Below, in pieces: positions 8,031 through 16,978 of a DNA stretch of 64,000 nt (position 1 is its first letter; every line of letters begins with the position of its first letter). The translations under genes and the position numbers were made by a program. Under the pieces are notes generated by a model. It did no database searches, had not been told where the DNA came from, and saw only the letters and a list, made by a program, of their open reading frames with translations. Origin of the DNA: an uncultured Clostridia bacterium (GTDB taxonomy: Bacteria > Bacillota > Clostridia > Oscillospirales > Oscillospiraceae); assembly GCA_945873695.1 (NCBI GenBank), contig CAMCDX010000001.1, positions 28,080 to 92,079 on the forward strand, given 5' to 3'.

Positions 8031-8416
8031 CCCATCAGCTCCATCAGCAGTTCCAGCACCGCCCGTAGCAGCGGCAGGGACACCAGCAGGGCGCAGACCG
8101 CTCCCGCCGTCTCCACCACCGACGCCAGGGCGGATTCCCCGGCATCCCGGCAGAGGCCGGCCCCCACCTTCACTACCAGGGCAATGGCTACCGTTTTGTA
8201 CAGCGGCCCGAACAGGGCCAGAGACACGCCGCTGTTCTCCGCCAGTTCCTTGAGGAAGGCGGTCAGCTCCTCCAGGGCGGAGGAGAGGAACAGCAGCACC
8301 GCCACGGCGGCGGCCAGGGTGACCAGCAGGGCCGTCTCCGGGCTGCCCCGCTTCACCACCACCGCCAGCAGCGCCCCGATAACGCACAGGGCCGCCGCCT
8401 GCATGGCCTGTTCCAC
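8027..8416 (-). CDS. spoIIIAD: stage III sporulation protein AD
   Basis: A 129-residue protein with several membrane helices (ALCVIGALLAVVV, ALLVTLAAAVAVLLFLSSALEEL). GPLYKTVAIALVVKVGAGLCRDAGESALAS is the family's conserved central region. Translationally coupled to spoIIIAE. Confidence 0.93.
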   Translation of the reverse strand: MEQAMQAAALCVIGALLAVVVKRGSPETALLVTLAAAVAVLLFLSSALEELTAFLKELAENSGVSLALFGPLYKTVAIALVVKVGAGLCRDAGESALASVVETAGAVCALLVSLPLLRAVLELLMELMG

Positions 8417-8418
8417 GG

Positions 8419-8613
8419 CTAGAGATCAAACAGCGTCTTGATGAGGTCAAAGAGGTCGCTGATCTCCCGGACCATCATCATCAGCACCACCACAAGGCCC
8501 GCCAGGGTGGTCATCATGGCCTGCTCCTCCCGGCCGGAGCGGACCAGCAGTTGGTTCAGCACCGCCACCAGGATGCCGATGGCGGCAATCTTAAAAATCA
8601 AATCCACATCCAT
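8419..8613 (-). CDS. spoIIIAC: stage III sporulation protein AC
   Basis: A 64-residue, two-helix membrane protein (LIFKIAAIGILVAVLNQLLV and LAGLVVVLMMMV). The GREEQAM loop between the helices is characteristic of the family. Its tiny size and its place between AB and AD are diagnostic. Confidence 0.93.
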   Translation of the reverse strand: MDVDLIFKIAAIGILVAVLNQLLVRSGREEQAMMTTLAGLVVVLMMMVREISDLFDLIKTLFDL

Positions 8614-8623
8614 ACGCTCGTCC

Positions 8624-9121
8624 TCATATCAGCAAGATCACCACCAGCGCGGCGGCGGAGAAGCACAGGGCGGTGGTCCGCTTCTCCCGCTCCGCCCGGG
8701 TCCGCCGCCGCTCTGCCAGGCTGTCTCCCAGCCGGGCGGAGGCCAGGGCCAGTCCCCGGCAGAGCTGCTCCTCGTCTCCCTGGAGGCTGGCCGCCGCCTC
8801 TTCCACGGCGGCCCGGTCCTCCCGGCACAGGGGCAGGTCCTCCGCAACCCGCCGCCAGGCCGCCGCCGGGGACTCTCCCCGGTTCGCTGCCGCTGAGACG
8901 GCAGCGAAGAAGGCGGTGGTGTCCCCCGCCTGTTCCCGCCCCAGGTCCGCCAGCAGCCGGGGCAGGGGCGCTCTTGTGAGCCGCACCGCCTGGGCCAGCC
9001 GGTCCAGGGCCGCGGCCAGGTCGAACAGCGTCTCCAGTTCCCGGCGGCCCTCCCGGAGCCGGCACTGCCGGAGCCAGGCCCCGCCGCCCAGAACACACAG
9101 CGCTCCCATCAGCTTCATCAT
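8624..9121 (-). CDS. spoIIIAB: stage III sporulation protein AB
   Basis: A 165-residue protein with a hydrophobic N-terminus (LMGALCVLGGGAWL) and C-terminus (ALCFSAAALVVILLI). It resembles the GspF-type platform proteins of secretion systems. The ATG at 9121 overlaps the spoIIIAA stop. The 367-aa track ORF is an out-of-frame extension over spoIIIAA. Confidence 0.92.
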   Translation of the reverse strand: MMKLMGALCVLGGGAWLRQCRLREGRRELETLFDLAAALDRLAQAVRLTRAPLPRLLADLGREQAGDTTAFFAAVSAAANRGESPAAAWRRVAEDLPLCREDRAAVEEAAASLQGDEEQLCRGLALASARLGDSLAERRRTRAEREKRTTALCFSAAALVVILLI

Positions 9122-10029
9122 GGCAGCTCCTCCACCTGATAGGCCCGTCCCGCTTCCGTCCGCAGGATACGGACGGCCAGATGGAACACCCGGTCCGCCA
9201 GCAGCTGGCGGTACAAGGGCTTCTCCTCCAGTTCCTCCACCCCGGCGGCGTGGATGGTGGCCAGCAGCCCCACGCCGCAGCCGCAGGCCAGGGACATGGC
9301 CGCCAGGTCCTCCCGCTGGGTGATCTCGTCCACGGCGATGATCTGGGGATTCATGGCCCGGAGCACCATGGGGATGCCCAGGGCCTTGGGACAGCCGTCC
9401 AGCACATCGGTCCGGGGACCCACATCCATCTGGGGTTCTCCCCGGTAGACCACCGCTACCTCCCCCCGCTCGTCCAGGAGGGCGATCCGCTGGGGCGCCG
9501 TGCCGCCGCTGCCGGAGGACAGACACCGCACCAGGTCCCGCAGCAACGTGGTCTTTCCGCCCCCTGGGGGAGATAAGATCAAGGTATTGCGGAACCGGCC
9601 CTCCCGGAACAGCTCCGGCGCCAGGCCGTCGGCGATGCCCTTCCGCTCCCGGGCAATGCGGACCACCGCCGAGCTCAGGTCCCGCAGGTTTGTATTTGCG
9701 CCGTTTTTCATCACCGCCGTGCCGCACAGCCCCACCCGGAAGCCGCCCCGCACCGGCAGGAACCCCTCCCGCAGCGTCTCCGCCGCGGCATAGCGGGAAA
9801 AGTCAGTGGCCAGGTCGCAGAGGGTCTCCAGCTCCTCCGGCTCCACCTCCGCCTCCAGCGGCATCTCTCCCGACGGCAGCAGCACCGTCATGGTCCGTCC
9901 CGCCCGCAGGCGGAACTCCTCCGCCAGGGCCTGCTGGTCTGCCGGCAGGGTCAGAGCCAGCTTCCGCAGCCGGGCGGGCAGGATGGCGGCGGCTTCTTCA
10001 TAGCGCAGGATGTTCTTGTCCTTCTCCAA
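9118..10029 (-). CDS. spoIIIAA: stage III sporulation protein AA (secretion-type ATPase)
   Basis: A 303-residue GspE/PilT-like ATPase energising the SpoIIIA channel. Walker A is SPPGGGKTTLLRDL, Walker B is QIIAVDEITQREDL, and GLLATIHAAGVEELEEKP contains the conserved His sensor. The TTG at 10029 is preferred: a strong AAAGGGGGG site lies 8 nt upstream and the sigma-E promoter start lies just before it. The 448-aa ORF-track start would read back through the terminator into the neighbouring gene. Confidence 0.95.
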   Translation of the reverse strand: MEKDKNILRYEEAAAILPARLRKLALTLPADQQALAEEFRLRAGRTMTVLLPSGEMPLEAEVEPEELETLCDLATDFSRYAAAETLREGFLPVRGGFRVGLCGTAVMKNGANTNLRDLSSAVVRIARERKGIADGLAPELFREGRFRNTLILSPPGGGKTTLLRDLVRCLSSGSGGTAPQRIALLDERGEVAVVYRGEPQMDVGPRTDVLDGCPKALGIPMVLRAMNPQIIAVDEITQREDLAAMSLACGCGVGLLATIHAAGVEELEEKPLYRQLLADRVFHLAVRILRTEAGRAYQVEELP

Positions 10030-10059
10030 GGGCGCAGCCCCCCTTTCTTTGGTTGGTCT

Positions 10060-10089
10060 ACTGTATGAGAGCTCGTCCGGGGATATGAC
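10060..10089 (-). promoter_or_regulatory. sigma-E promoter of the spoIIIA operon
   Basis: Minus strand GTCATATC, 14-bp spacer, CATACAGT, an almost exact match to the sigma-E consensus (GKCATATT-N14-CATACAMT). Start of transcription is predicted about 25 bp before the spoIIIAA TTG codon. It places the whole operon under mother-cell control, as known for spoIIIA. Confidence 0.85.
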
Positions 10090-10118
10090 TGAATTTTGTT
10101 CCCCTGACCAGGGGATGC

Positions 10119-10151
10119 AAAAAGGACCAGCCCTTTCGGACTGGCCCTTTT
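10119..10151 (-). terminator. intrinsic terminator of the split host gene
   Basis: Minus strand GGGCCAGTCC-GAAA-GGGCTGGTCC followed by TTTTT, directly after the stop codon of the interrupted Clostridia gene. It insulates that gene from the spoIIIA promoter. Confidence 0.85.
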
Positions 10152-10153
10152 CA

Positions 10154-10906
10154 TTATTTCCCGAAGCCGCAGAAGTTCTTGGTCTCCTCGTAGTTTTCCG
10201 GCATCCGCACTGTGTTGGGCGGGAAGAACTCCCCCACCGGGAAGGAGATGTTCCGGAAGATGCCGCAGGGGTCCTCTCCGCCGCCGCTGCCGCAGGAGCA
10301 CTCCTTGTCAGGCATACAGTAATCGTACACCGGCACCAGCAGCTGGGAGTCCCGCTCCAGCCGCACGATGGAGAACTGGCCCAGGGTGACGTAGATGCGG
10401 CGGCTGTCATCGCCGCTGGACAGCTCGCCGTCGAAGCAGCTGTTGACGAAGGAGGGCACCTCACACAGATCGCAGTCGCAGTCCCGCTTGCCGCAGCAGT
10501 CCAGGATACGGGCGTCCAGCACGATGGGGTCCACCGCCTCCACCACGGCGATGGGGGCGTTGGCCCGGCGCATCATCGGGATGTCCGGCTCCCCGGTCCG
10601 CATCTCGCTGGAGAAGATCTTGGCGTTGCCCTCGCTGCCGAACAGGATGACCCGCTTGTCGAACACGCACAGCCCCTCCACGGTGACCGGCGCAGGGCAG
10701 CTCAGGTAGGCCTGGAGGGTCACGGAGTAGAAGAACCGCATATCCACGGTATAGAAGCCACGGTTGAAGCTGACAGGCTCCACGTCCACGTATACGTACA
10801 GCAGTCTGGCGGTGCCGCCCTTCACGGACAGCGCCCGGTTGATGACATCCACATACTGCAGTTTGGGATAGAACCGCAGATCCTCGATACAGTCTTTATC
10901 ACAGCA
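10154..10906 (-). pseudogene. C-terminal part (250 codons) of conserved Clostridia gene split by prophage
   Basis: Open reading continues upstream of the annotated GTG start (10852) to the attL core, reading C-C-DKDCIEDLRFYPKLQ, and meets a TAA only inside phage DNA. The missing start is found 40 kb away at 50977-51078 in the same frame. The joined protein would be 280 residues, beginning MADKVMPGPVEG and passing through HTRKIYDSC-CDKDCIEDL. It is cysteine-rich (CCGKRDCDCDLC, DYCMPDKECSCG) with VEGLCVFDKRVILFGSEGN. I recognise it as a conserved uncharacterised protein of spore-forming Clostridia, but know no function. A role in spores is only inferred from its neighbour spoIIIA and its Cys content. 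Confidence 0.85.
10904..10906. other. attL core (GCA / TGC)
   Basis: Left junction of the prophage. The host frame ...TGC TGT GAT AAA GAC... begins here and phage sequence lies to the right. The same in-frame TGC codon ends the host fragment at 50986-50988. A 2-3-bp core is normal for serine integrases. The exact core cannot be fixed without the empty-site sequence. Confidence 0.75.
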
Positions 10907-10920
10907 AAGAGCAGTTTAAA

Positions 10921-10950
10921 GAAAAAGGCCGCTCGAAAGCGGCCTTTTTC
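10921..10950 (-). terminator. bidirectional terminator at the end of the late operon
   Basis: Perfect hairpin GAAAAAGGCCGCT-CGAA-AGCGGCCTTTTTC, symmetric with A/T runs on both sides, 1 bp past the stop of the 2003-residue gene. It closes the phage late transcript at attL. Confidence 0.9.
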
Positions 10951-13900
10951 TCATTTTACCAGCCTCGGCATGGTAATGTCACTACTTTTCTTCTCAAACG
11001 GGTTCCAAACTTCCCCGTTCTCATCCGTCAACCTCGGCATAGTGATATCCTGCGGCTGAGCATTTGCTCCCCGCAGCAGCTTTAATGCCTCTTCCCTGCT
11101 CCGTCCCACGCTCTTCCCGGAGATCCACGGTGCATCGCTCAGCGTGCTCTCCTTGTACCCGGCGGCATAATAGAGGGCCGTTTTCTGGCTGTCGGTGATC
11201 TCCATGGCGTCTATGGCCGCCAGGACTTTTGCCTTCTTGCTCCCGGAAACAGTCTTTCCGTTGACCTTGTCCGCATACAGTCCGTCTGTGGCTCTCTTGA
11301 ACTCCAGGAACTTCTCCGGAGAGATACCGGCAGCATAGGCCGTCTCCAGCTTCTCGAACTCGTAGTCCTCCATCATGCTCTCCAGGGCGGTCAGCTGCTC
11401 TTCCTCTGTCAGCCCTCCATACTGGACCACGGTCTCATACCGCTGCTGATTGCTGACGGTCTGCTTGCCGGCTTCCGGCTTCAGCTCGCTGATCCGCAGC
11501 GCCAGCCCTTCTGCTGTGTCGGACGCCACGCCCGCTTCAGTCATTGCGGTATAGCGCCCGGCCTCTGCCTTCGCCTGGCTGTAAAAGGCCATGCTGTCCT
11601 TCAGCGCTGCCCTCTGGTCCGATGTCAGGCCCTGCCCGTCTGCCCAGCTGGCAAACCTGGTGGCTTTCTCGCCCGCCGCCATGTTATCATTCCCGTTCAG
11701 GTCCAGATACATGGTGTAGGCCTCGGAAACCTGTGCCCAGCTCATCCCCATGTCCATCAGCTGGCGGAAAGTCTCCGGCCGCTTGCTCTCGCTGGTGGCG
11801 ATGGTTTCCTGGTAGATCCGCAGCTTCTCCCGGTCGGACAGATCCGCCTCATTCAGCCGCACCATCTTTTCCCTGGTATCCGGTGCGGCCCCTGTCTCCG
11901 GGTCCTTCCTCCGCAGGATCTGGATGGTCTCATAGACCTTGGTCCGGTCGGAGCCCTCCGCCGCCATCTGCTGCACGGTCCTGGTCTGCTTCGCCGTCAG
12001 GCCCGTATCCCCGGAAGCGTAGAAGTCCCTTGTCTCAGACAGTCCTGAATTCCCGAACAGTACCGCCTGCGCCCATTTCCCCGGCGTCTGCTCCACCGGA
12101 TACTGCATCCGCTGTTTGCCCCCGTATCCGTAGGTCCTGCCGCCCTGCAGCATAGTGCTGACGCCCTGGGCTGTCTTCTGGAGCTGCCGTCCGCCCGGCA
12201 GCAGTGTGCTGCCCAGCTCCAGCAGACTCCCGCCGATCTCTCCGGCGGACTTCTCCTCCGCCGTCAGCGCCTTTCCGACGCCCTGTACCGCCTCTGCCAT
12301 GTTGGCGAACGGCATGGTCTGGTCGCCCAGGCCCAGCAGGCCCGCCGCATTCCTGATGAACGGGATATCGTTGGAGACGTTGTATGCAGCATCGGACGCT
12401 GCCGCGCCCCAGTCGAAGGGCCGCAGCTCCTTCTCATCGTCGTCTCCCAGCAGCCCTTCCCCGAACATGGCCTTCCACCCGGCATTCACAAGCTGCTTCA
12501 ATCCCTCGTTGGTGGTCATGCCAAAGCCGGAAGACACGAAGTTAGCGATGTAGCCCAGCACATCAAACGGCGCCGGCGTGCCGCCGTAAACGGCCTCCGC
12601 CGCCCGGTTCAGCAGGAAGGCGGACACCAGTCCCCTGGTCACCACCGTGGCCACCGCCCGGGTGGCTGCCTTCTTTCCGTGTGTCTTCTCGATGTTCCGA
12701 TACTTATAGGGCAAATCCTGGCTCAGATGCTCCCAGCTGTTCATGGCCTCCACCTGGAACATGTGCAGCATCTGGTTGACCACGTTCTTGCTCTCGAAGG
12801 CCATGGGGCGGCTGCCCTTCATCCGGGAGGCCATGATCTGCGTGGCCCAGCGGTCTGCCTCCAGCATTGCCGCCTCGGATGGTTTCCCCTCCGCCACCAG
12901 CTGGTTGTACTTGCTCTGGACCGCCAGGGCGGAGACCATGCTGTCCATGATGTCCGCCGGTTTGAACATAGCGGATACCATCCGGTCGAACTTGCTGTCG
13001 TTGGCCGTCAGGTACTCAATGCCCTTTTTCCCCGTCAGCAGGTCGCTCTGGTCGAAGAGCTGCGTCTCCTTGATGTTCCACAGCTTTCCCCGGGTGCTCT
13101 TAGCAAGGTCTGCCGCTGCCTTGGCGATGTACTTCCCATCTACCTCCGCAGCGATCTGCGCCAGCTGGGAGCTCTGGTTCAGCACGGAAGACACGTTCCC
13201 GGCCACCTGGGCCCGCCCGAAGGCAGCCACCAGCTTGTTGCCGGCGTTGAGACTGGTGCGGCCCGCCATGTACTCCATACCGCGGTCCGCCATGCTTTGC
13301 TTACCCGCCAGGAGGTTGGCATAGTTGTCGATGTACTTCACGAACTCGCCGTACTTGCTTACCTTGGTCACGTTGTCGTACAGCTCGTCGATGTACTCGT
13401 CCATCATGGCCTTGGCATCCTCATAGGTGAGCTTCGTCCCCTCCGAGATCTTCCCTGCGTCCTTCAGCACCTCGGTCTGGGTGTGGAGATCCGCATAGCG
13501 CAGGCTCTCCGCGTGGTCGATGGCGTTGTTGATCTCCTCTGGTCCGTAGGTCTTCCGCAGGTACCTGGAGACGCCCCGCAGGCGGGCGATATCGTCCGTG
13601 TGATAGAAGATATCGCCCAGATAGCTCACATAGGACTCATAGCCCTTCGCCACATCGTAGTCGGTGTTCTTCCCTACACGCTGCTGGAAGAAGGGATTCC
13701 ACCGTTTCCCTGGCTTGTAGTCCGCCGTCAAGCCGGAAATGGACGTTGGCAGGCTGGAGGCGTCGGTATTGACTCCCATGGACCGCAGGGCGCTCAGCAG
13801 CTTGTTCTGGGTGTCCACGCCCTGCATGTGGGGCGCGTAGCCCTTGATGAAACCGATGGTTCCGTACCCGTGTGCCGTCAGGAAGTCGTTCACCGCGTCG

Positions 13901-16900
13901 TAGAACAGGTCGTACTGCTCCGCATATTTCTGTACGGCGTTGTTGATCTTCACGCCGTCCAGCTCCCCGGACTGCAGCCGCTCCTGGTTCTGCGTCCAGC
14001 GGGCCAGCTGCTGGGCAAGGCCCCGCTCCTCGGCGTCCAGGCTGAATTCCCTGGCGGCGTCCGCCGGGTCCCATCCCTTTCGGATATTCTCCGCCGCGTT
14101 CTGGATGCCCTCTGCCATTTCCATGGAGGCCACGGTCTCACCCACGAAGCGGTCCTCCATGATCTGCTGCACGATGGCCCGCTCCGCTTTGGTCAGCTCG
14201 CTCCGCTGCCCCTGGCTGTCCTCAAAGGTCCGCACAGCGTCCAGCTGCCGCTGGATGAAGCGCATTTTCCCGGCCTCATTCTGCTGCACCGGGTAGATGT
14301 ACTTCTCGTTGATGATCTCACCCTGCCGGTCTCCGAAGATGTTCCGCATGACCCGCTCCGGCGTCCGCTCATTCATCTTCAGCATGGATATGGGCTTGAA
14401 GCCTCCCTCGTCCTTGAACAGCTCCGCCGCCATCCGCTCATTCTGCTCCCGGATCTGACGGCCCCGCTCCCGGACGCCGTCCACTGCCTTGTAGCTGTTC
14501 TCCACCGTGTAGTAGTCCGCCAGCTCCGTCACGGTGGCCCGTCTCATGGAAGCCGGGATATCCTCCACGGTGTAGTCCCCGTTGGCGATTCCCTTGGCAA
14601 ATTTCTTTTCGCCTCTTGTAGGCTGCAACCTGGCTTCTGCCTGCCGGCGTGCCCGGACGGTGTCCTTCTTGCCCTGGTCCGCTCCCCGCCGGAAGTCCGT
14701 GTTGGTGTAGTCTCCCTGGTCTCCCACGACCTTCGGTCCTCCCAGCCTCTCAGTGGGGGTCTGCTGCGCTGTTTGCTTCGGCTCCCGGACCGTTTCCGTA
14801 AATTCCCCGTTGTTTCTTTCCTGATCCTGTGGTATACTGTTATCAGAAAGCTCGGAACCAGCCACGGTGTCCTGCGGTTTGACCGCGGGCCCGTCAGAGG
14901 CGGTATCCGGGCTTTTGTTTTGCCCAAAGATCATATTTCCGTTCTGGTCCACAGCCTCATGCAGGTAATATCGGTTTGCGCTGTCCTTGATCACGATGGC
15001 CGTCACGTAAACAGGCTCCCCCCGATACTGCACAGGAGCGGCAAACACATAGGAATCGTACCCGCGCCCCTTCCAGTTTTCTGTAAAGCCGATCTGCTTT
15101 CCGTACTGGATCACTCCAGGTACTCCGGCCATCAGCTCTACCTTGGCCTCTCCAAAGCCATGACCCAGCAGACTGTTTTTGACCTTCGACTTGGAAAAAA
15201 GGACCTCGCCGAAGCCCGGCCGATTCACCTTCCCCCCGATGTTTTTGAGGAACGCCATCGCCCGTTCCGTTGCGATTCCTGTTTTTGGGACTTCCTGTCC
15301 TGTCACCACGGCCACAGGCTGCATACCGCTGATCTCTCCCAGGTTTTTCTGCAGCAGCGCAACAGCTCCCAGATGATCCGGTACGGTTTTGCTCTCGAAT
15401 GCCGCATCTTCCATGCTTGTTTCCTGTCCCATGGACGTGCCGGCCTGTCCATTCTGCTCACCAGCAGAATGCTTTCTGCCACCTGCATCATACCAGTTTC
15501 CGTTTTCATCCGTGAGCCTCGGACGGATGCTGTCCAGTTCCGTTTCTGTCACGCCCTGATACAGCTTCGGCATGATGTCCTCCGCATCCCTGACCGCCTG
15601 CCGCGCCTCCTGGGAGAACATGCCCTTTTCCCGCATCGTGTCATAGGCGTTGTCAATGGCCGCGTCCTGCACCTCGGTCTGGTACCCCCGGTACTTTCCC
15701 CTGGCGCCCGTCACGCCTTCTACAGCGCCTCCAAGGCCGCCCAGCGCGCCGCCGATGATGCCGTCATACAGCATCTCACCGAAGTCAAAGTTTTCTCCGT
15801 ATGTCCGTTTGATGTTCTCCCAAGCGCCTTCTTCGCTGTCGCTCTGATAAATCAGCTTTAAAAGCGGATTCACCAGGTCTTCAAGCATTTCTTCTGCGCC
15901 CTCGCTCACCGTCGATGCTCCAGTCTTCAGGATCGCGTTCAGCGCGGTCTTTCCCATTGGCGTTTTAGCCGCGGACTCAACCAGCTTTCCAATGACTCTC
16001 TCAGCCGCATCATCACCAAGTCCCTTACCAAAGGCTTTTGAGAATGGCGCTGCCAGATTCCCAAGCTTCTCCGTTAAAATGGACGTCAGCGCACTTGCCG
16101 ATCCGTATGCCACCTGCTGTCCAAGGGTCGCTCCGTCCTGCTTTGCCTCCCTTGCGCCGCCGCCGAAGCCTCTCACCGCCATGGGCACCAGCGCCCCGGT
16201 CCCCATCGCTGCTCCCGCCGCGATGTCTCCGCCCATTTGGAGCCCCGCCACGCCGGCGTCCACGACGCCTCTTCCCAGCGTTCCAAGCCCCTCTTTGGCG
16301 TTCTCCACATCCGCCGCCGAGGACTCTCCCAGCTTCCCCGTGATCTCATGGGAAGCCTCCGTGGCTCTCTCCTGGGCATTCCCGGCTTTCTTCATGGCGT
16401 CCACCTTTCTCTGGGCGTCCTCCACGATATAGAGTTGGGACTGGATGTCCGCGTCCTTCCAAGTCCCCGGGGCTTTCAGGTTGTCTGCCCGCATGGCTTC
16501 CAGATCCCTCTGGGCCCTGGCAAGGGCTGTCTGGTATTGCTCCAGGCTTTCCTGGTTCTGACTGGTTCTGGTTTTCTGCCCCGTCTCGTAGAGCGTGGTC
16601 ATCGTGCTGCTCAGATCCGACGCGATCCCCTTTGCAGCGCCGGATCCTATCTTCACAAGCCTCCCGGCCAGCGTCGGCATCTCCACATCCCGGTAAGAGA
16701 CCTTTCCTCCCCGGCCCGCGCCCGCCTGCTGTTGGACGGTCTTGGTCAGGAGAGGTGCTTTTTTCTCCGTGCTCAAATCTGATTCCATTTGCTCAACAGC
16801 CGGGGACGCATTTCGCGTCCCCGGCTGATAAGCTGTGTTTCCGACAGGTGCTTTTACCCGCTTATTCTCCAGTGCCTTCACCGGGTCAATCATCCGTACT

Positions 16901-16962
16901 GAAGTTTGTTTTCCGCCCTTTTTGTCCTTCAGTTCAACGGGATCTAGCATCTTAATACTCAT
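10951..16962 (-). CDS. giant (2003 aa) phage polyvalent / internal virion ejection protein
   Basis: The last late gene and the largest ORF, probably packaged and injected with the DNA like podovirus internal proteins. Visible parts: basic N-terminus with two related MLDPVELKD / MIDPVKALE motifs; Gly/Ala-rich potentially membrane-active stretches (about 235-275 and 395-420); a region at about 560-680 with GEVLFSKSKVKNSLLGHG, ENWKGRGYDSYVFAAPVQY and RYYLHEAVDQNGN, which I recognise as a barnase/EndoU-ColicinE5-RelE-like (pBECR-type) nuclease domain of phage polyvalent proteins; long helical region; hydrophobic helix VVTRGLVSAFLLNRAAEAVYG (about 1450). MPRLTDENG-type motifs recur near residue 480 and at the C-terminus. 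Domain calls are from memory of families, not a search. Confidence 0.75.
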   Translation of the reverse strand: MSIKMLDPVELKDKKGGKQTSVRMIDPVKALENKRVKAPVGNTAYQPGTRNASPAVEQMESDLSTEKKAPLLTKTVQQQAGAGRGGKVSYRDVEMPTLAGRLVKIGSGAAKGIASDLSSTMTTLYETGQKTRTSQNQESLEQYQTALARAQRDLEAMRADNLKAPGTWKDADIQSQLYIVEDAQRKVDAMKKAGNAQERATEASHEITGKLGESSAADVENAKEGLGTLGRGVVDAGVAGLQMGGDIAAGAAMGTGALVPMAVRGFGGGAREAKQDGATLGQQVAYGSASALTSILTEKLGNLAAPFSKAFGKGLGDDAAERVIGKLVESAAKTPMGKTALNAILKTGASTVSEGAEEMLEDLVNPLLKLIYQSDSEEGAWENIKRTYGENFDFGEMLYDGIIGGALGGLGGAVEGVTGARGKYRGYQTEVQDAAIDNAYDTMREKGMFSQEARQAVRDAEDIMPKLYQGVTETELDSIRPRLTDENGNWYDAGGRKHSAGEQNGQAGTSMGQETSMEDAAFESKTVPDHLGAVALLQKNLGEISGMQPVAVVTGQEVPKTGIATERAMAFLKNIGGKVNRPGFGEVLFSKSKVKNSLLGHGFGEAKVELMAGVPGVIQYGKQIGFTENWKGRGYDSYVFAAPVQYRGEPVYVTAIVIKDSANRYYLHEAVDQNGNMIFGQNKSPDTASDGPAVKPQDTVAGSELSDNSIPQDQERNNGEFTETVREPKQTAQQTPTERLGGPKVVGDQGDYTNTDFRRGADQGKKDTVRARRQAEARLQPTRGEKKFAKGIANGDYTVEDIPASMRRATVTELADYYTVENSYKAVDGVRERGRQIREQNERMAAELFKDEGGFKPISMLKMNERTPERVMRNIFGDRQGEIINEKYIYPVQQNEAGKMRFIQRQLDAVRTFEDSQGQRSELTKAERAIVQQIMEDRFVGETVASMEMAEGIQNAAENIRKGWDPADAAREFSLDAEERGLAQQLARWTQNQERLQSGELDGVKINNAVQKYAEQYDLFYDAVNDFLTAHGYGTIGFIKGYAPHMQGVDTQNKLLSALRSMGVNTDASSLPTSISGLTADYKPGKRWNPFFQQRVGKNTDYDVAKGYESYVSYLGDIFYHTDDIARLRGVSRYLRKTYGPEEINNAIDHAESLRYADLHTQTEVLKDAGKISEGTKLTYEDAKAMMDEYIDELYDNVTKVSKYGEFVKYIDNYANLLAGKQSMADRGMEYMAGRTSLNAGNKLVAAFGRAQVAGNVSSVLNQSSQLAQIAAEVDGKYIAKAAADLAKSTRGKLWNIKETQLFDQSDLLTGKKGIEYLTANDSKFDRMVSAMFKPADIMDSMVSALAVQSKYNQLVAEGKPSEAAMLEADRWATQIMASRMKGSRPMAFESKNVVNQMLHMFQVEAMNSWEHLSQDLPYKYRNIEKTHGKKAATRAVATVVTRGLVSAFLLNRAAEAVYGGTPAPFDVLGYIANFVSSGFGMTTNEGLKQLVNAGWKAMFGEGLLGDDDEKELRPFDWGAAASDAAYNVSNDIPFIRNAAGLLGLGDQTMPFANMAEAVQGVGKALTAEEKSAGEIGGSLLELGSTLLPGGRQLQKTAQGVSTMLQGGRTYGYGGKQRMQYPVEQTPGKWAQAVLFGNSGLSETRDFYASGDTGLTAKQTRTVQQMAAEGSDRTKVYETIQILRRKDPETGAAPDTREKMVRLNEADLSDREKLRIYQETIATSESKRPETFRQLMDMGMSWAQVSEAYTMYLDLNGNDNMAAGEKATRFASWADGQGLTSDQRAALKDSMAFYSQAKAEAGRYTAMTEAGVASDTAEGLALRISELKPEAGKQTVSNQQRYETVVQYGGLTEEEQLTALESMMEDYEFEKLETAYAAGISPEKFLEFKRATDGLYADKVNGKTVSGSKKAKVLAAIDAMEITDSQKTALYYAAGYKESTLSDAPWISGKSVGRSREEALKLLRGANAQPQDITMPRLTDENGEVWNPFEKKSSDITMPRLVK

Positions 16963-16978
16963 AAGTTCCTCCTTTGCT

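Noticed and set aside
12679-15861. 1060-aa plus-strand ORF opposite the giant phage gene
   Set aside because: Composition (Leu/His/Val/Arg) typical of antisense GC-rich frames; no start signal and no domain.
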